Below are positions 39,426 through 49,985 of a DNA stretch of 64,000 nt, in pieces; the stretch's first letter is position 1; each line of letters starts with the position of its first letter. The notes beneath the pieces are model-generated. The model was not told the DNA's origin. It was given only the letters and a program-made list of their open reading frames with translations, and did not search any database. The position numbers and the translations under genes were made by a program. This stretch comes from Candidatus Cloacimonadota bacterium (GTDB lineage Bacteria; Cloacimonadota; Cloacimonadia; Cloacimonadales; TCS61). Location: the NCBI GenBank assembly GCA_030445745.1, contig JASUTE010000001.1, forward strand, positions 226,035 to 290,034, given 5' to 3'.

Positions 39426-40820
39426 ATGAATAAAGCAGAGTTCAAAAAAATTCCTAAGGTAGATATTTTACAGAATAAACTTAAAAACATTGCTGCAAAA
39501 GTAGGTTGGAATTTAACCAACCAACTTATAAATAAAGAGTTACAAGATATTAGGAAACAAGTAGCAGCTGGTTCTAAAGCAGTTGCTGAAGATGAAATAG
39601 TGCAGTCAATAACAAAAAAAGCAGAAAAGCTCTATCATCCCTCACTGAAAAAAGTTATTAATGCTACTGGAATAATTTTGCATACAAACTTAGGCCGTGC
39701 CCCTTTGGGCAAGAAACTATTAAAAGAAATGCAACCACTACTTAGGGGTTATTCCAACCTTGAATTTGATTTGGAAAAAAATGAACGGGGAGAGCGTAAT
39801 TCGCATGTAGCTGATATCCTTAAATTTATCACCGGTGCAGAAGCAGCTTTGGTTGTGAACAACAATGCTGCTGCCGTTATGTTTTGTCTGCAAAAATTTG
39901 CGAAAAATAAACAGGTGATAATCTCTCGCGGGGAGCTGGTGGAGATCGGTGGTTCCTTCCGAATACCGGAAATAATGAGAGCTAGCGGAGCCCAAATGGT
40001 GGAAGTAGGTACTACTAACCGCACCCGCCTGCAAGATTACGAAGCAGCGATAACTGCAGATAGCAAAGTTATCTTCAAAGCTCATAAATCTAACTATTAC
40101 ATTCAAGGATTCACAGAAGAAGCAGAAATAAGTGAATTGGCTGAGTTAGCTAAGCAATATGGACTTATTTTTATATACGATATTGGTTCCGGGTTATTGC
40201 GTAAACCACAAAATTTGCCTTTAGAAAAAGAACCAGATGTAAGATCAGCTATTCAAAGTGGGGCTGATCTGGTGACTTTTAGTGGAGATAAACTTCTGGG
40301 TGGTCCACAAGCCGGCATAATTGTTGGCAGATACAGATTAGTTAGTAAACTAGCCAAAGCACCTATGATGCGAGCTTTGCGGGTTGGCAAAATTACATTA
40401 GCAGCTTTAAGTTTAGTAAGCAGAGCTTACTTGCAAGATGAACAGTTGATTCACAAAATACCAATTTTCCAAATGTTGAATACAACAGAGGAAAAATTGC
40501 TTGATAAAGCCGAACACTTAGCTGAATTACTGAAAGAGAGACAGATAAAATACGAAATTGTGGATACTCTCTCGCAAGTTGGCGGAGGAACTTTGCCAGC
40601 TTTGCAGCTTAAAAGCAAAGCAATAAAAATATTGCCGCTCAGCAAAGATAGAAAATTTGCCCAAAAGATTCATACCAAATTGCTACAGCAAAACATTCCC
40701 ATTTTAGCGATTTTACGTGGGGGAGATTTGCTGCTGGATGTAAGAACTATTTTCCCCGAAGATTATTCTTTAATTGCTGAAAGTATTAAAAAAGTTATGG
40801 TTAATTATGCAAGAGAATGA
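39426..40820 (+). CDS. selA: L-seryl-tRNA(Sec) selenium transferase
   Basis: VINATGIILHTNLGRAPL, VVNNNAAAVMFCL, SRGELVEIGGSFRIPEIM, SNYYIQGFTEE, FSGDKLLGGPQAGIIVG. Confidence 0.97.
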   Translation: MNKAEFKKIPKVDILQNKLKNIAAKVGWNLTNQLINKELQDIRKQVAAGSKAVAEDEIVQSITKKAEKLYHPSLKKVINATGIILHTNLGRAPLGKKLLKEMQPLLRGYSNLEFDLEKNERGERNSHVADILKFITGAEAALVVNNNAAAVMFCLQKFAKNKQVIISRGELVEIGGSFRIPEIMRASGAQMVEVGTTNRTRLQDYEAAITADSKVIFKAHKSNYYIQGFTEEAEISELAELAKQYGLIFIYDIGSGLLRKPQNLPLEKEPDVRSAIQSGADLVTFSGDKLLGGPQAGIIVGRYRLVSKLAKAPMMRALRVGKITLAALSLVSRAYLQDEQLIHKIPIFQMLNTTEEKLLDKAEHLAELLKERQIKYEIVDTLSQVGGGTLPALQLKSKAIKILPLSKDRKFAQKIHTKLLQQNIPILAILRGGDLLLDVRTIFPEDYSLIAESIKKVMVNYARE

Positions 40821-43800
40821 ACTGAAATCTAAAGCTTTACAAGTAAACTTAGCTGAAACCCGTAAAAAAAAGATCGTTATACCAAAAAAGCACTTGTGGT
40901 TTATTGCACTCTCGCAAGATTATTTTGGCATAAACAAACGTGCCCGTGAGTTCATGAATGAATATCATCATCCCTACCCTAATTACAAAGTTATTTCCGA
41001 TTTGCTAAAAAAGATATGTTTGGAAGATTTTTGGTTTTATAGCCAACTCGATAATTCACAAAAAGCGATAGATGAGTTATTGGAAATACTTAACCAGCTA
41101 TTGCAAAAGGTTGATGCTGAATATAACAATATTTTACATACTTTTTTGAAATTAATGACCCAAATAAACAATCAACAAAATCTGCAAAGAGGATTGGAGA
41201 TTTTACAGCAAAATTATTCCGAAAAATATCTACCTAATTCGGCATATTTTCGTAACTACCTTTCCAAATTGGAAGCTAACGCTGCCTTCCAAAAGCAGGC
41301 TATCGCCCTAACCCAAAAAATAATTCAAGCTATGCTGATTTTTTGGCAGAAAAATAGTAAAATAGAAAGATGGTATCAAAAAAACAGAAAATTATTCAGC
41401 AAAGACTACTCGGAAGTGGTCGAAAAGATAGGCGAAAAGTTTTTTCAGGAAAAACTTGCAGATCTCCGTAAAGCTTCTACCTGGGAGCAACTAAAACAGA
41501 TCCCACTTTACAACGATGTAGCCAACCTTTTTCGTCAGTTGACCAATGAATTTTCCCACTCTATCGAAAAAATCTATTTTCTTTTTTATCTGCTGCATCT
41601 ACCGGGAATGAAAAAATTGAATAATCACCTGCTTTGGGATATGAACCGGCTTTTAGCTATTGTAAAAAATGAGTTGAATCATGATGAAATGTTGAAGTTT
41701 TTGCATAATATCTTCAATTTATTCGCAGAATTCAAGCAGGAATATACAGGCACTGTACTTGACTGTGTTTCCACCTTGGGCAAAGAGATTATCTCCTTGG
41801 AAGAGAAGGAATTAATAGACTATTTTGTAGAAAAATTAATCGATATGGGATTTGTGGATCCTGGTAAGGTAGGCATTACTGAAGATTGGCAGTTGGAAGT
41901 AGATCCTAACCATATCAAAAATATTCGTGTCTGGATGGAACTGATAGAGTTAGAACCATACAAATTGCAAAAACTACTATCAGCTCTTATTATAAATTTG
42001 CGCATTGGCGGAATTTTCATCTCCGATACCGACCTTTTCCAAAGAGATATTACAAAATTGTTGAATTCGAGGATGGCACCCCTTTTCAAGCAAGTAAAGC
42101 AGTTGTGCCGCCTGTTTCCGGTCTATTATCATGAAATAGGTGCAGAGGGAGAATTACGCGAGCTTTCTACCAAAATCGATGAACTGAATTTCCGACAAGA
42201 CAGGTTAATTCATTTCTTTCGCAAAAATGTACATACCGAAAGCAATAATACTCATGTGATTTTAGCTAGAAAAATTTTAGAATTTTGGGTAAATGGCCAA
42301 CCAGAAATTCTGCAGGATTTAATTCCCGAAAATGTGATGGAAAAAATCGATGTGAAAGCAGATTATTTTGTGCGTATTCACAATTTGATGCAAAAAATAA
42401 CTGAGTTAGTTTCTTTAGAAAAACTGGTAGAACTACCTTCAGAACAAATTCAAAGCTATTTTGACCGTATTGAAGCACCTGTAAAAACCAAAGAGAAATT
42501 AACTGCTATGATTCGTTTGTATCAGCTACTGAGAGAGAAATACTCTTTCGAGACTACCGATATTTCAGCACTTTTATTACGCTACCGCTTTTTTAGAAAA
42601 ACCGATATTAACCGCTTAAATAAAGCTATTCAGAAAAAGAAACACAAAACAGCTTTAAGAATCGTCTTTAAATTTATGCAGCATTTAAAATCGATAATAT
42701 TAGACAGCAAGAAAACAGAAGGCTGGGAAAATATCTACTACAAACGCCATATTGCTGCTGGCATTCCTTCGATGTACGGAAATTATCATGAACCTAAATT
42801 CGAAGCCTTGGGAGTAACCTTCAGGTTGGAAAAAATTGCTGCTAAACTTATTCAGCAAATAATAGAAAATATAAATATGAATTACATTACAGCTAAGTCA
42901 CTGCGGCGTATCCACGAGGTTTTAAAAATTTTTCAGCAAGGCTTGGGGCTCGAAGGCATCTACAATCAAGGATTTAACTCTAATCTGCAAATGTTTGAAT
43001 ACAGTCTCACTTCAGCTAGTTTTTCTTTAGATCAATACGTAAATATTTTTCAATTTATGGCTGAAGATGTGAAAGAGATTATCAACGAATATTTTTTGCG
43101 TATTTACGATCAACCCTTGAAGAAAATTGTTCCTCAAATTATTAAAAAACAAAAAAAATGTAAGATTTGCAATGAGAATAAATTAAACCAAGTTGTGCAT
43201 AAGATTTCTGAAAAGTACTATCGCGAAATCCTTAGTTCAGCTTTTCTGGTACAAACTTTAGATAATTTTATTTTTGAAATTTTGAACACTCTTCGGCGAA
43301 TGTTAGACAACTTCAGCATACAGCATTTGCAAAATGTTATGACTCATGATCCTGACCTTATTATCAGTCCTTTTTACCGAGAAACAGTAGAGATGGATAA
43401 TCCAATTTTTATTGGTGCTAAGGCTTATTTTTTAAAGAAGCTCTATCTTTATAGTTTTCCTATTCCGCCAGGGTTTGTGCTTACTACTGAGCTTTTCCGT
43501 CACAAAGATGTTGTTTTAAACCACGATTTGATGAACACAGAGATCGATGAGATGATAAAAAAACATTTACACGATTTAGAAAAAATAAGCGGTTGCAAGT
43601 TCGGTGATACCCAAAACCCACTGCTACTCTCTGTACGCTCGGGAACAGCTATTTCCATGCCTGGTGCAATGAATACTTTTTTAAATGTAGGCATGAACGA
43701 TGAAATTGTAGAAGCCCTGAGCCAGCAACCAGGATTTGCTTGGACAGCTTGGGATTGTTATCGCCGTTTTTTACAAAGCTGGGCAATGTCTTATGGAATT

Positions 43801-44880
43801 GAGCGTGATGTTTTCGACAAAATCATCATTGAATTTAAAGAAAAATATGGTATAGAGCAAAAGATAGATTTCAAGGCGCTACAGATGAAAGAGATTGCGC
43901 TAGCTTATAAGCAGGTTTTACAAAAAAATAATATCCAATTTGAAACGGACCCTTTCCAACAATTAAAACAAGCTGTATTAATGGTATTCGATTCTTGGGA
44001 TTCCGACCGAGCTAAAGTTTACCGAGAACATTTGCAAATTGCAGATGAGTGGGGAACAGCTGTAATAATTCAGAAAATGGTTCTAGGCAATATATCCGAT
44101 AAATCGGGCTCGGGAGTGCTATTTACTCACAATCCCTATACAGAAAAAACCGGTATAAACCTGTATGGAGATTACACCGTTTGTAGTCAAGGAGAGGATA
44201 TAGTAGCTGGATTGGTGCATGTACTGCCTGTTTCGCAAACACAGCGTTCCTTCCAAAAAAATTCACATTCCTTACAGCAAAAACATCCCCAGATTTATAA
44301 AAAATTGGAACAAATAGCCAGTGATCTCATAAACGAGTACGGATTCAGTCACCAAGAAATTGAATTTACTTTTGAATCGGATGATCCGCAAGACCTCTAT
44401 ATTCTGCAAATTCGTGATCAGAACATAAAATTAGCGCAAGAACGAATAACTTTTGCTACTTCCAGTAAAGAAATGCATCTTGTGGGAAGGGGAATCGGCA
44501 TAGGTGGAGGCGCTTTAAACGGTCTTTTGGCAGTAGATATGCAGGATATGAAACAATTGAGGCAAAAATACCCCCAGAAAAACATCATTTTGGTGCGCCC
44601 AGATACGGTACCCGATGATATCGATATGGTTTTTGAATGTGATGGTTTATTCACGGGTAGAGGAGGCGCTACTTCTCATGCTGCTGTTACTGCTGTAAGG
44701 CTGGGAAAAGTGTGTATTGTGAACTGTAAGGAACTTGTTGTAGATGAAAAAAGTAAAACCTGTACTATAAATGGTGAGAAATTCAAGGCCGGTGATGAAA
44801 TTGCTATTGACGGCCATTTTGGCAGTATATATAGAGGTAACTATGCTACCCAGGTAGAAAAAATAGATTACAACGGGTAA
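40807..44880 (+). CDS. Large PEP/pyruvate-dikinase-related protein: ATP-grasp plus phosphohistidine domain, no C-terminal PEP barrel
   Basis: LLLSVRSGTAISMPGAMNTFLNVG, SGSGVLFTHNPYTEKTGINLYGDY, GRGGATSHAAVTAVRLGKVCIVNC; ends shortly after the His domain. Confidence 0.85.
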   Translation: MQENELKSKALQVNLAETRKKKIVIPKKHLWFIALSQDYFGINKRAREFMNEYHHPYPNYKVISDLLKKICLEDFWFYSQLDNSQKAIDELLEILNQLLQKVDAEYNNILHTFLKLMTQINNQQNLQRGLEILQQNYSEKYLPNSAYFRNYLSKLEANAAFQKQAIALTQKIIQAMLIFWQKNSKIERWYQKNRKLFSKDYSEVVEKIGEKFFQEKLADLRKASTWEQLKQIPLYNDVANLFRQLTNEFSHSIEKIYFLFYLLHLPGMKKLNNHLLWDMNRLLAIVKNELNHDEMLKFLHNIFNLFAEFKQEYTGTVLDCVSTLGKEIISLEEKELIDYFVEKLIDMGFVDPGKVGITEDWQLEVDPNHIKNIRVWMELIELEPYKLQKLLSALIINLRIGGIFISDTDLFQRDITKLLNSRMAPLFKQVKQLCRLFPVYYHEIGAEGELRELSTKIDELNFRQDRLIHFFRKNVHTESNNTHVILARKILEFWVNGQPEILQDLIPENVMEKIDVKADYFVRIHNLMQKITELVSLEKLVELPSEQIQSYFDRIEAPVKTKEKLTAMIRLYQLLREKYSFETTDISALLLRYRFFRKTDINRLNKAIQKKKHKTALRIVFKFMQHLKSIILDSKKTEGWENIYYKRHIAAGIPSMYGNYHEPKFEALGVTFRLEKIAAKLIQQIIENINMNYITAKSLRRIHEVLKIFQQGLGLEGIYNQGFNSNLQMFEYSLTSASFSLDQYVNIFQFMAEDVKEIINEYFLRIYDQPLKKIVPQIIKKQKKCKICNENKLNQVVHKISEKYYREILSSAFLVQTLDNFIFEILNTLRRMLDNFSIQHLQNVMTHDPDLIISPFYRETVEMDNPIFIGAKAYFLKKLYLYSFPIPPGFVLTTELFRHKDVVLNHDLMNTEIDEMIKKHLHDLEKISGCKFGDTQNPLLLSVRSGTAISMPGAMNTFLNVGMNDEIVEALSQQPGFAWTAWDCYRRFLQSWAMSYGIERDVFDKIIIEFKEKYGIEQKIDFKALQMKEIALAYKQVLQKNNIQFETDPFQQLKQAVLMVFDSWDSDRAKVYREHLQIADEWGTAVIIQKMVLGNISDKSGSGVLFTHNPYTEKTGINLYGDYTVCSQGEDIVAGLVHVLPVSQTQRSFQKNSHSLQQKHPQIYKKLEQIASDLINEYGFSHQEIEFTFESDDPQDLYILQIRDQNIKLAQERITFATSSKEMHLVGRGIGIGGGALNGLLAVDMQDMKQLRQKYPQKNIILVRPDTVPDDIDMVFECDGLFTGRGGATSHAAVTAVRLGKVCIVNCKELVVDEKSKTCTINGEKFKAGDEIAIDGHFGSIYRGNYATQVEKIDYNG

Positions 44881-44927
44881 ACAATAAATCCGGAATTATT
44901 ATAAAAAAATATAAAAGGAGTAGAAAG

Positions 44928-46172
44928 ATGGATTTCACAGGTAAAAAAATGTTAGGAATAAATGGCTTGGGCAGGATTGGTAAGCTTACCCTTTGGAACC
45001 AATTAGCATTGAAACATTTTGATGGCTTTGTGGTAAATGTTGGTCGTGAAGTAGGTAAAGATTTTTCAGCAGTTATTCAGGCTATTGCTACCGATTCTAC
45101 CTATGGAAAGCTGGGAAAATTCCTTTATGGCATGTACCCAGAAAAATTTAAACTTAAAGTATTAAACGAACAGGAGCGATTGCTTGAATTAGATGGAATG
45201 CCAGTAAAAATACTGCAAAAAGCGAGGAATCCCAGAGAGATCGCTTGGTCGGAAAATGGGGTAAGATTAGTAATAGACTGTACAGGTAAGTTTCGTGATC
45301 CGGTAGTAGCTGCAGAGGAGCCGCGGGGAAGTATTCGTGGACACTTGAATGCAGGAGCGGAAAAAGTTTTAGTTAGTGCTCCATTCAAAATTAAAGATCC
45401 TACTAAAACCACCCCTGAAGATAGTACAATGCTGGTTTATGGGGTAAATCACCTAAACTATGACCCCGAAAAACATCATATTATTTCTGCTGCTAGCTGT
45501 ACCACCACAGGTTTAGCACATATGATGAAACCACTTTTGGAAGATGAAAGAACTGCTGATATTCTTACTGCTTCCATGTCTACCATTCATGCTGCCACAG
45601 GTTCCCAAAGTATTTTGGATTCAATGCCTAAAGCAGGTTCAAAAGATCTAAGGAAGAATAGGTCTGTTTTAAACAATATCATTCTCACCTCTACCGGAGC
45701 AGCTAAAGCACTCGAAAAAATTATTCCTCAAATTCAGGAGATCGGCTTTATGGCAGATTCGGTGCGAATTCCTACAAATACAGTTTCTCTTATCACCCTA
45801 AATATCACCTTTCATACAGAAATAGACGACAAAGGGAATCCTTATATTAATCGCAAATATATTAACGATATTTATAAAAAGGCAGCTGCAGGGCCGCAAA
45901 AAGATCTTTTAATTTTTAGCGAAGAACAAAATGTATCCGCAGATTTAATCGGCTATAAAGCTGCAGCAGTTATCGAAGGACACGAAACACACACCAGAAC
46001 GGGCTTTATGCATATTACACCTAAAACTTTACAGAGTTGTGGCATCGATAAAGATAAAAATCTTAGAATTCCGGTAACCCATGCGAAAATATTTGGCTGG
46101 TACGACAACGAATTCGGCAGCTATGTAAACAGCCTTTCCCGTTTGGCTATCTACGTAGATGAGCAAATGTAA
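44928..46172 (+). CDS. gap: Glyceraldehyde-3-phosphate dehydrogenase family protein
   Basis: [63 protein letters not shown]. Confidence 0.9.
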   Translation: MDFTGKKMLGINGLGRIGKLTLWNQLALKHFDGFVVNVGREVGKDFSAVIQAIATDSTYGKLGKFLYGMYPEKFKLKVLNEQERLLELDGMPVKILQKARNPREIAWSENGVRLVIDCTGKFRDPVVAAEEPRGSIRGHLNAGAEKVLVSAPFKIKDPTKTTPEDSTMLVYGVNHLNYDPEKHHIISAASCTTTGLAHMMKPLLEDERTADILTASMSTIHAATGSQSILDSMPKAGSKDLRKNRSVLNNIILTSTGAAKALEKIIPQIQEIGFMADSVRIPTNTVSLITLNITFHTEIDDKGNPYINRKYINDIYKKAAAGPQKDLLIFSEEQNVSADLIGYKAAAVIEGHETHTRTGFMHITPKTLQSCGIDKDKNLRIPVTHAKIFGWYDNEFGSYVNSLSRLAIYVDEQM

Positions 46173-46181
46173 GGAAGATTT

Positions 46182-48134
46182 ATGAAGCATCTTATTATGG
46201 GCACAGCAGGGCACATTGACCATGGTAAAACAACGCTCATAAAAGCTATCACTGGCTTTGATTGCGATACCCACAAAGAGGAAAAACTGCGGGGAATTAC
46301 CATAAATCTGGGCTTTACCCATCTGGATCTTCCCACTGGCGAGAGCTTGGGAATTGTAGATGTACCCGGTCACGCCGATTTTGTGAATACAATGGTAGCT
46401 GGCGCCAGCGGCATCGATTTTGTATTGTTGGTGGTAGCTGCCGATGCTGGTGTGATGCCGCAAACGATGGAACATCTACAAATTATGGATATCTTGGGTA
46501 TAAAGCAAGGAATAATCGTACTCACCAAGATAGATTTAGTGGATAAGGTGCTTTTGGAAATGGCCAGGGAAGAAGTACGCGAAAGTGTGGAAGGTACTTT
46601 TTTGGAAGATGCCGAGATTATACCCGTTTCTGCCCAGACAGGTGAGGGCTTAGAAATTTTGGTGCAAAAATTAGCAAAAATGGAAGCAGAACTCCCGCAA
46701 CGCGAAGCTGGCGAAGTTTTTCGCATGTTTATCGATAGAATTTTCACTGTACCAGGCTTTGGTACTGTGGTAAACGGCTCCGCCCTGAGTGGTGCTATTC
46801 ACAAAAATGAAAAAGTCTATTTATTACCTCCAGCCAAAAGTTTGCGCATAAGAAGGATAGAGCGTCATGGTCAGGAGGTGGAAGAAGTTAGTTCCGGCGA
46901 TCGCGTGTCTTTAAATTTAACCGGCTTAGACAGAGCGGAATTTGAGCGAGGTATGTTGATTAGCGACCGTGTGTTGCAAAGTACCACCATGATAGATGCC
47001 AAACTAAAATTATTCCAACATAATCGTCCTTTCGCAATCTGGACGCAGGTGATTTTTTTATTAGGAACCTATCTCAGCCAAGCACGTGTACACCTTATCG
47101 ATAGTAACCATTTGGAAGCAGGGGATAGTGCTATTGTACAAATACATTTGGAAAAGCCTCTTATAGCCCAATTTGGTGATAATTTCGTTATTCGCAGCTC
47201 TTCCAGCGATATCACTTTGGGGGGAGGTGAAATTATTGATGTACATCCACTACATCACAGAAGGCGGCCAGAAAAATTAATAAAATCGCTGCACCAGGTT
47301 GTAGAGGGCGATCTCCCTGATCTGATTGCAGCAGAAATTCGTAAGCGGATTGTGCCGGTTTCCCACGATTATATGGCTGCTATTTTGAATATTTCTCCAC
47401 AAAAAGTTTTAGAAGTAGTAGCTAAAGAGTTACCTGGCGATATAATTGCGTTACCTTCCCAAGATACTGTTTATCTTATGAAACATAAAGATCGTGAAAA
47501 ATGGGAAGGTAGAATATTGCGCCATCTGAAGACTTACCATAAGCGCAACCCGATGGATGAAAAAGGTCGTACTTTCGAGGAACTGATGGGACTTTTTGGG
47601 GTTAATCGCAGTTCTACCACTGAAACCATACTACGCTTACTTTTGGATGAACTTACCAGACAAAAAAAGCTGAAAAGAGTGGAACATACCTGGGCACTGG
47701 CAGAACATAAAGTCGTGCTTACATCCCAAGAAAAAGAACAGGTAAATTTTGTAGAAAATTATTTGAAAAATTGTGGTGTACATGTACCGCTGCTTTCCAA
47801 ACTTATTTCACTGGCAAATAAAAAACAGATTGGCGAAAATAAATTGAAACAGATTCTGCGATTACTAGTGAATAAAGGCTTGGCATACAATATCGATGGG
47901 AACTTCTTGCATGCTGATTTGGTAGATGAATTCAGACAGAAATTGCTAGAATATTTAGTAGAGCATAAGGAAGGCTGCACCGTGGCAGATTTCAGAGATC
48001 TAATCGGCGGAAATCGCAAAATATGTCTGTTATTACTGAATTTATTCGACAGTGAAGGAATTACTGTACGCAAGGGTGATTATCGCCATATAACCGAAAA
48101 GGGTCGCAAAAAATTAGCTGAATTACAAGGTTAG
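46182..48134 (+). CDS. selB: Selenocysteine-specific translation elongation factor
   Basis: [55 protein letters not shown]-terminal winged-helix region. Confidence 0.96.
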   Translation: MKHLIMGTAGHIDHGKTTLIKAITGFDCDTHKEEKLRGITINLGFTHLDLPTGESLGIVDVPGHADFVNTMVAGASGIDFVLLVVAADAGVMPQTMEHLQIMDILGIKQGIIVLTKIDLVDKVLLEMAREEVRESVEGTFLEDAEIIPVSAQTGEGLEILVQKLAKMEAELPQREAGEVFRMFIDRIFTVPGFGTVVNGSALSGAIHKNEKVYLLPPAKSLRIRRIERHGQEVEEVSSGDRVSLNLTGLDRAEFERGMLISDRVLQSTTMIDAKLKLFQHNRPFAIWTQVIFLLGTYLSQARVHLIDSNHLEAGDSAIVQIHLEKPLIAQFGDNFVIRSSSSDITLGGGEIIDVHPLHHRRRPEKLIKSLHQVVEGDLPDLIAAEIRKRIVPVSHDYMAAILNISPQKVLEVVAKELPGDIIALPSQDTVYLMKHKDREKWEGRILRHLKTYHKRNPMDEKGRTFEELMGLFGVNRSSTTETILRLLLDELTRQKKLKRVEHTWALAEHKVVLTSQEKEQVNFVENYLKNCGVHVPLLSKLISLANKKQIGENKLKQILRLLVNKGLAYNIDGNFLHADLVDEFRQKLLEYLVEHKEGCTVADFRDLIGGNRKICLLLLNLFDSEGITVRKGDYRHITEKGRKKLAELQG

Positions 48135-48722
48135 AACCTTATCGGGACCGGTAAGATTTTCAGCAATTTCATACATATTGGAAACAGAACCTACAGCCAG
48201 TTTATCTTTTAAGCCAAAATAATCTAAGCAGGTGCCACATACCAAAATTTGCAGATCTTTTTGCAAGGTTTGCAAATTCGCCAGTGCTTCCGAACCTTGC
48301 ACAGCCAGCTTCACGCCAGAATTCATTAAAATTAACTTTTTAGGTTTGCATTGCAATTGGGTTAAAGTATATAAAAAAGATTTCATCAGCAAAGCTCCCA
48401 ATTCCTGGCTACCTTTTCCTAAAATATTGGAAGATATAAAGATTATTTTCGCATCTGGACAACTAATTTTCGGTTTATTTTTCTCTATTTTTTCCACTAC
48501 TTTGGAGTCAGTTTTTATTATCACATGATAGTTTCCAGCTTTTTGAAGTATTTCGGTAACAGTGTTTCCCATATTTTCAGCAAATCGCTGGACGTTTTGG
48601 CTGGCAGGTTTGTTATCTACAATTACTTCTAATTCACTAAATTTGCCTTCTTCTAATGCATTTTTGGTTCTAATTACAGGTTGCGGACAAGCTAAGCCGC
48701 GCCCATCAACTATTTTCTTCAT
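48123..48722 (-). CDS. yedF: Selenium-metabolism protein YedF (TusA/SirA plus DsrE-like)
   Basis: VDGRGLACPQPVIRTKNAL; C-terminal LILMNSGVKLAVQGSEALANLQTL. Confidence 0.9.
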   Translation of the reverse strand: MKKIVDGRGLACPQPVIRTKNALEEGKFSELEVIVDNKPASQNVQRFAENMGNTVTEILQKAGNYHVIIKTDSKVVEKIEKNKPKISCPDAKIIFISSNILGKGSQELGALLMKSFLYTLTQLQCKPKKLILMNSGVKLAVQGSEALANLQTLQKDLQILVCGTCLDYFGLKDKLAVGSVSNMYEIAENLTGPDKVLTL

Positions 48723-48957
48723 AATTAATATTTCCTTCCATATCTTTTTTGACAATGTATATTTTAGCGTATTGCAATTGTTGTTTAGATAAATTTTCCT
48801 TTAGTTCGGGTAGATCCCATTTTTTTGTTAACAGCGAAAATCCGCATTCAGAGCTAATTTGGCGTGGTGTTGGAATAATTTCTACAAATCTATGCAAGCG
48901 TGTGTTCGCTTTTATCGCCTGGTGCGAGCTGGCAAAGGTTATTACATATTCTGTCAT
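48706..48957 (-). CDS. DUF3343-family protein
   Basis: VITFASSHQAIKANTRL...IIPTPRQISSECGFSL; ATGA overlap with selD. Confidence 0.78.
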   Translation of the reverse strand: MTEYVITFASSHQAIKANTRLHRFVEIIPTPRQISSECGFSLLTKKWDLPELKENLSKQQLQYAKIYIVKKDMEGNINYEENS

Positions 48958-49985
48958 AATCTTACCTCTATTTTTTCTGCCTTGGAAGTTGTTTTGCCTA
49001 TCTTTTGGGCTGTTATGTTGCACTTATGCATAGCCTTGACAATTTTTGTGCTTTCTTGTTTAGGAACAACTAAAAGCAGGCCTCCAGAAGTTTGCGGATC
49101 GAAAAGGATATCTAGTTTTTCTGGTGGAATTTTGCTATTTTCTACCAGCATTTTTTGTCTGAATTCTTTGTTTCTGTAAGTACCGGCAGGAACCATTGCT
49201 AATTTAGCATAATCGGTAACCTCGGGCAGCAATTCTATCTTATCGTAATAAATTTCGACGCCAAAGTTGCTCTTCACTATCATCTCGGCAATATGTCCCA
49301 ATAAACCAAAGCCGGTAATATCGGTACAAGCAACCACGTTGAAATCATTAGCAATTTCTGCAGCATATTTATTCAGCTGCTTCATGGAGTGAGAAGAGGC
49401 TTTGATAGCTTTTGGGGAAGCTAAACCACCACGCAGAGCAGTATTGATAATGCCAGTGCCGATAGGTTTGGTTAAAATGAGATCGCAATTTGCTTGCAGT
49501 GTATTGTTTAGCAATATTTTGCTGGGTTCAGCCTGGCCAGTTACTGCTAAGCCGAATTTTAACTCATCATCTTCCACACTATGACCGCCCAGCAGAGCGC
49601 ATTCTGCTTCTTGCAGTTTGTCTAAACTTCCTCTCATAATATTTCTAAGCACATCAATATCCATTTTTTTCTGAGGAAAATTTACAATACTAAGTGCAGA
49701 AATTGGTTTTGCGCCCATCGCATAAATATCCGATAGTGCATTTGCAGTTGCGATTTGACCAAACTCAAAGGGATCGTCTACTATTGGTGGGAAAAAATCT
49801 ACAGATTGTATTAAGGCAGTATTTTCATTTATTTTATAAACACCAGCATCTTCGGCATGATGATAGTCTATTAATAAATTTGGATATTTGGGTTGGCTAA
49901 GCCCACATAAAGCCTGGTCTAAGACACACGGTCCTAGCTTTGCTCCACACCCACTGAAGCGAGTGTATTTGGTTAGATCAATCAT
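48954..49985 (-). CDS. selD: Selenide, water dikinase; residue 13 (UGU) is a candidate Sec site
   Basis: SGCGAKLGPCVL, HHAEDAGVY, VDFFPPIVDDPFEFGQIATANALSDIYAMGAKPISAL, TDITGFGLLGH. Confidence 0.96.
   Translation of the reverse strand: MIDLTKYTRFSGCGAKLGPCVLDQALCGLSQPKYPNLLIDYHHAEDAGVYKINENTALIQSVDFFPPIVDDPFEFGQIATANALSDIYAMGAKPISALSIVNFPQKKMDIDVLRNIMRGSLDKLQEAECALLGGHSVEDDELKFGLAVTGQAEPSKILLNNTLQANCDLILTKPIGTGIINTALRGGLASPKAIKASSHSMKQLNKYAAEIANDFNVVACTDITGFGLLGHIAEMIVKSNFGVEIYYDKIELLPEVTDYAKLAMVPAGTYRNKEFRQKMLVENSKIPPEKLDILFDPQTSGGLLLVVPKQESTKIVKAMHKCNITAQKIGKTTSKAEKIEVRL
49919..49937 (-). promoter_or_regulatory. Candidate bacterial SECIS hairpin in selD
   Basis: mRNA: UGU-GGAGCAAAG-CUAGGAC-CGUGU-GUCUUAG; 7-bp stem with one G-U, loop 16 nt after the codon. 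Confidence 0.6.

Noticed and set aside
46029-46747. Antisense and +1 ORFs over gap and selB (148 aa, 125 aa, 94 aa)
   Set aside because: They overlap strongly conserved coding sequence and lack homology signals.
48600-48722. Sec candidate at the TGT of YedF (GLACPQP)
   Set aside because: No plausible hairpin was found by eye in the 16-37 nt window after the codon.
48780-48860. Sec candidate at the TGC of the DUF3343 protein (ISSECG)
   Set aside because: Only a short loopless palindrome (TGTTAACA) is present downstream; no SECIS-like hairpin.
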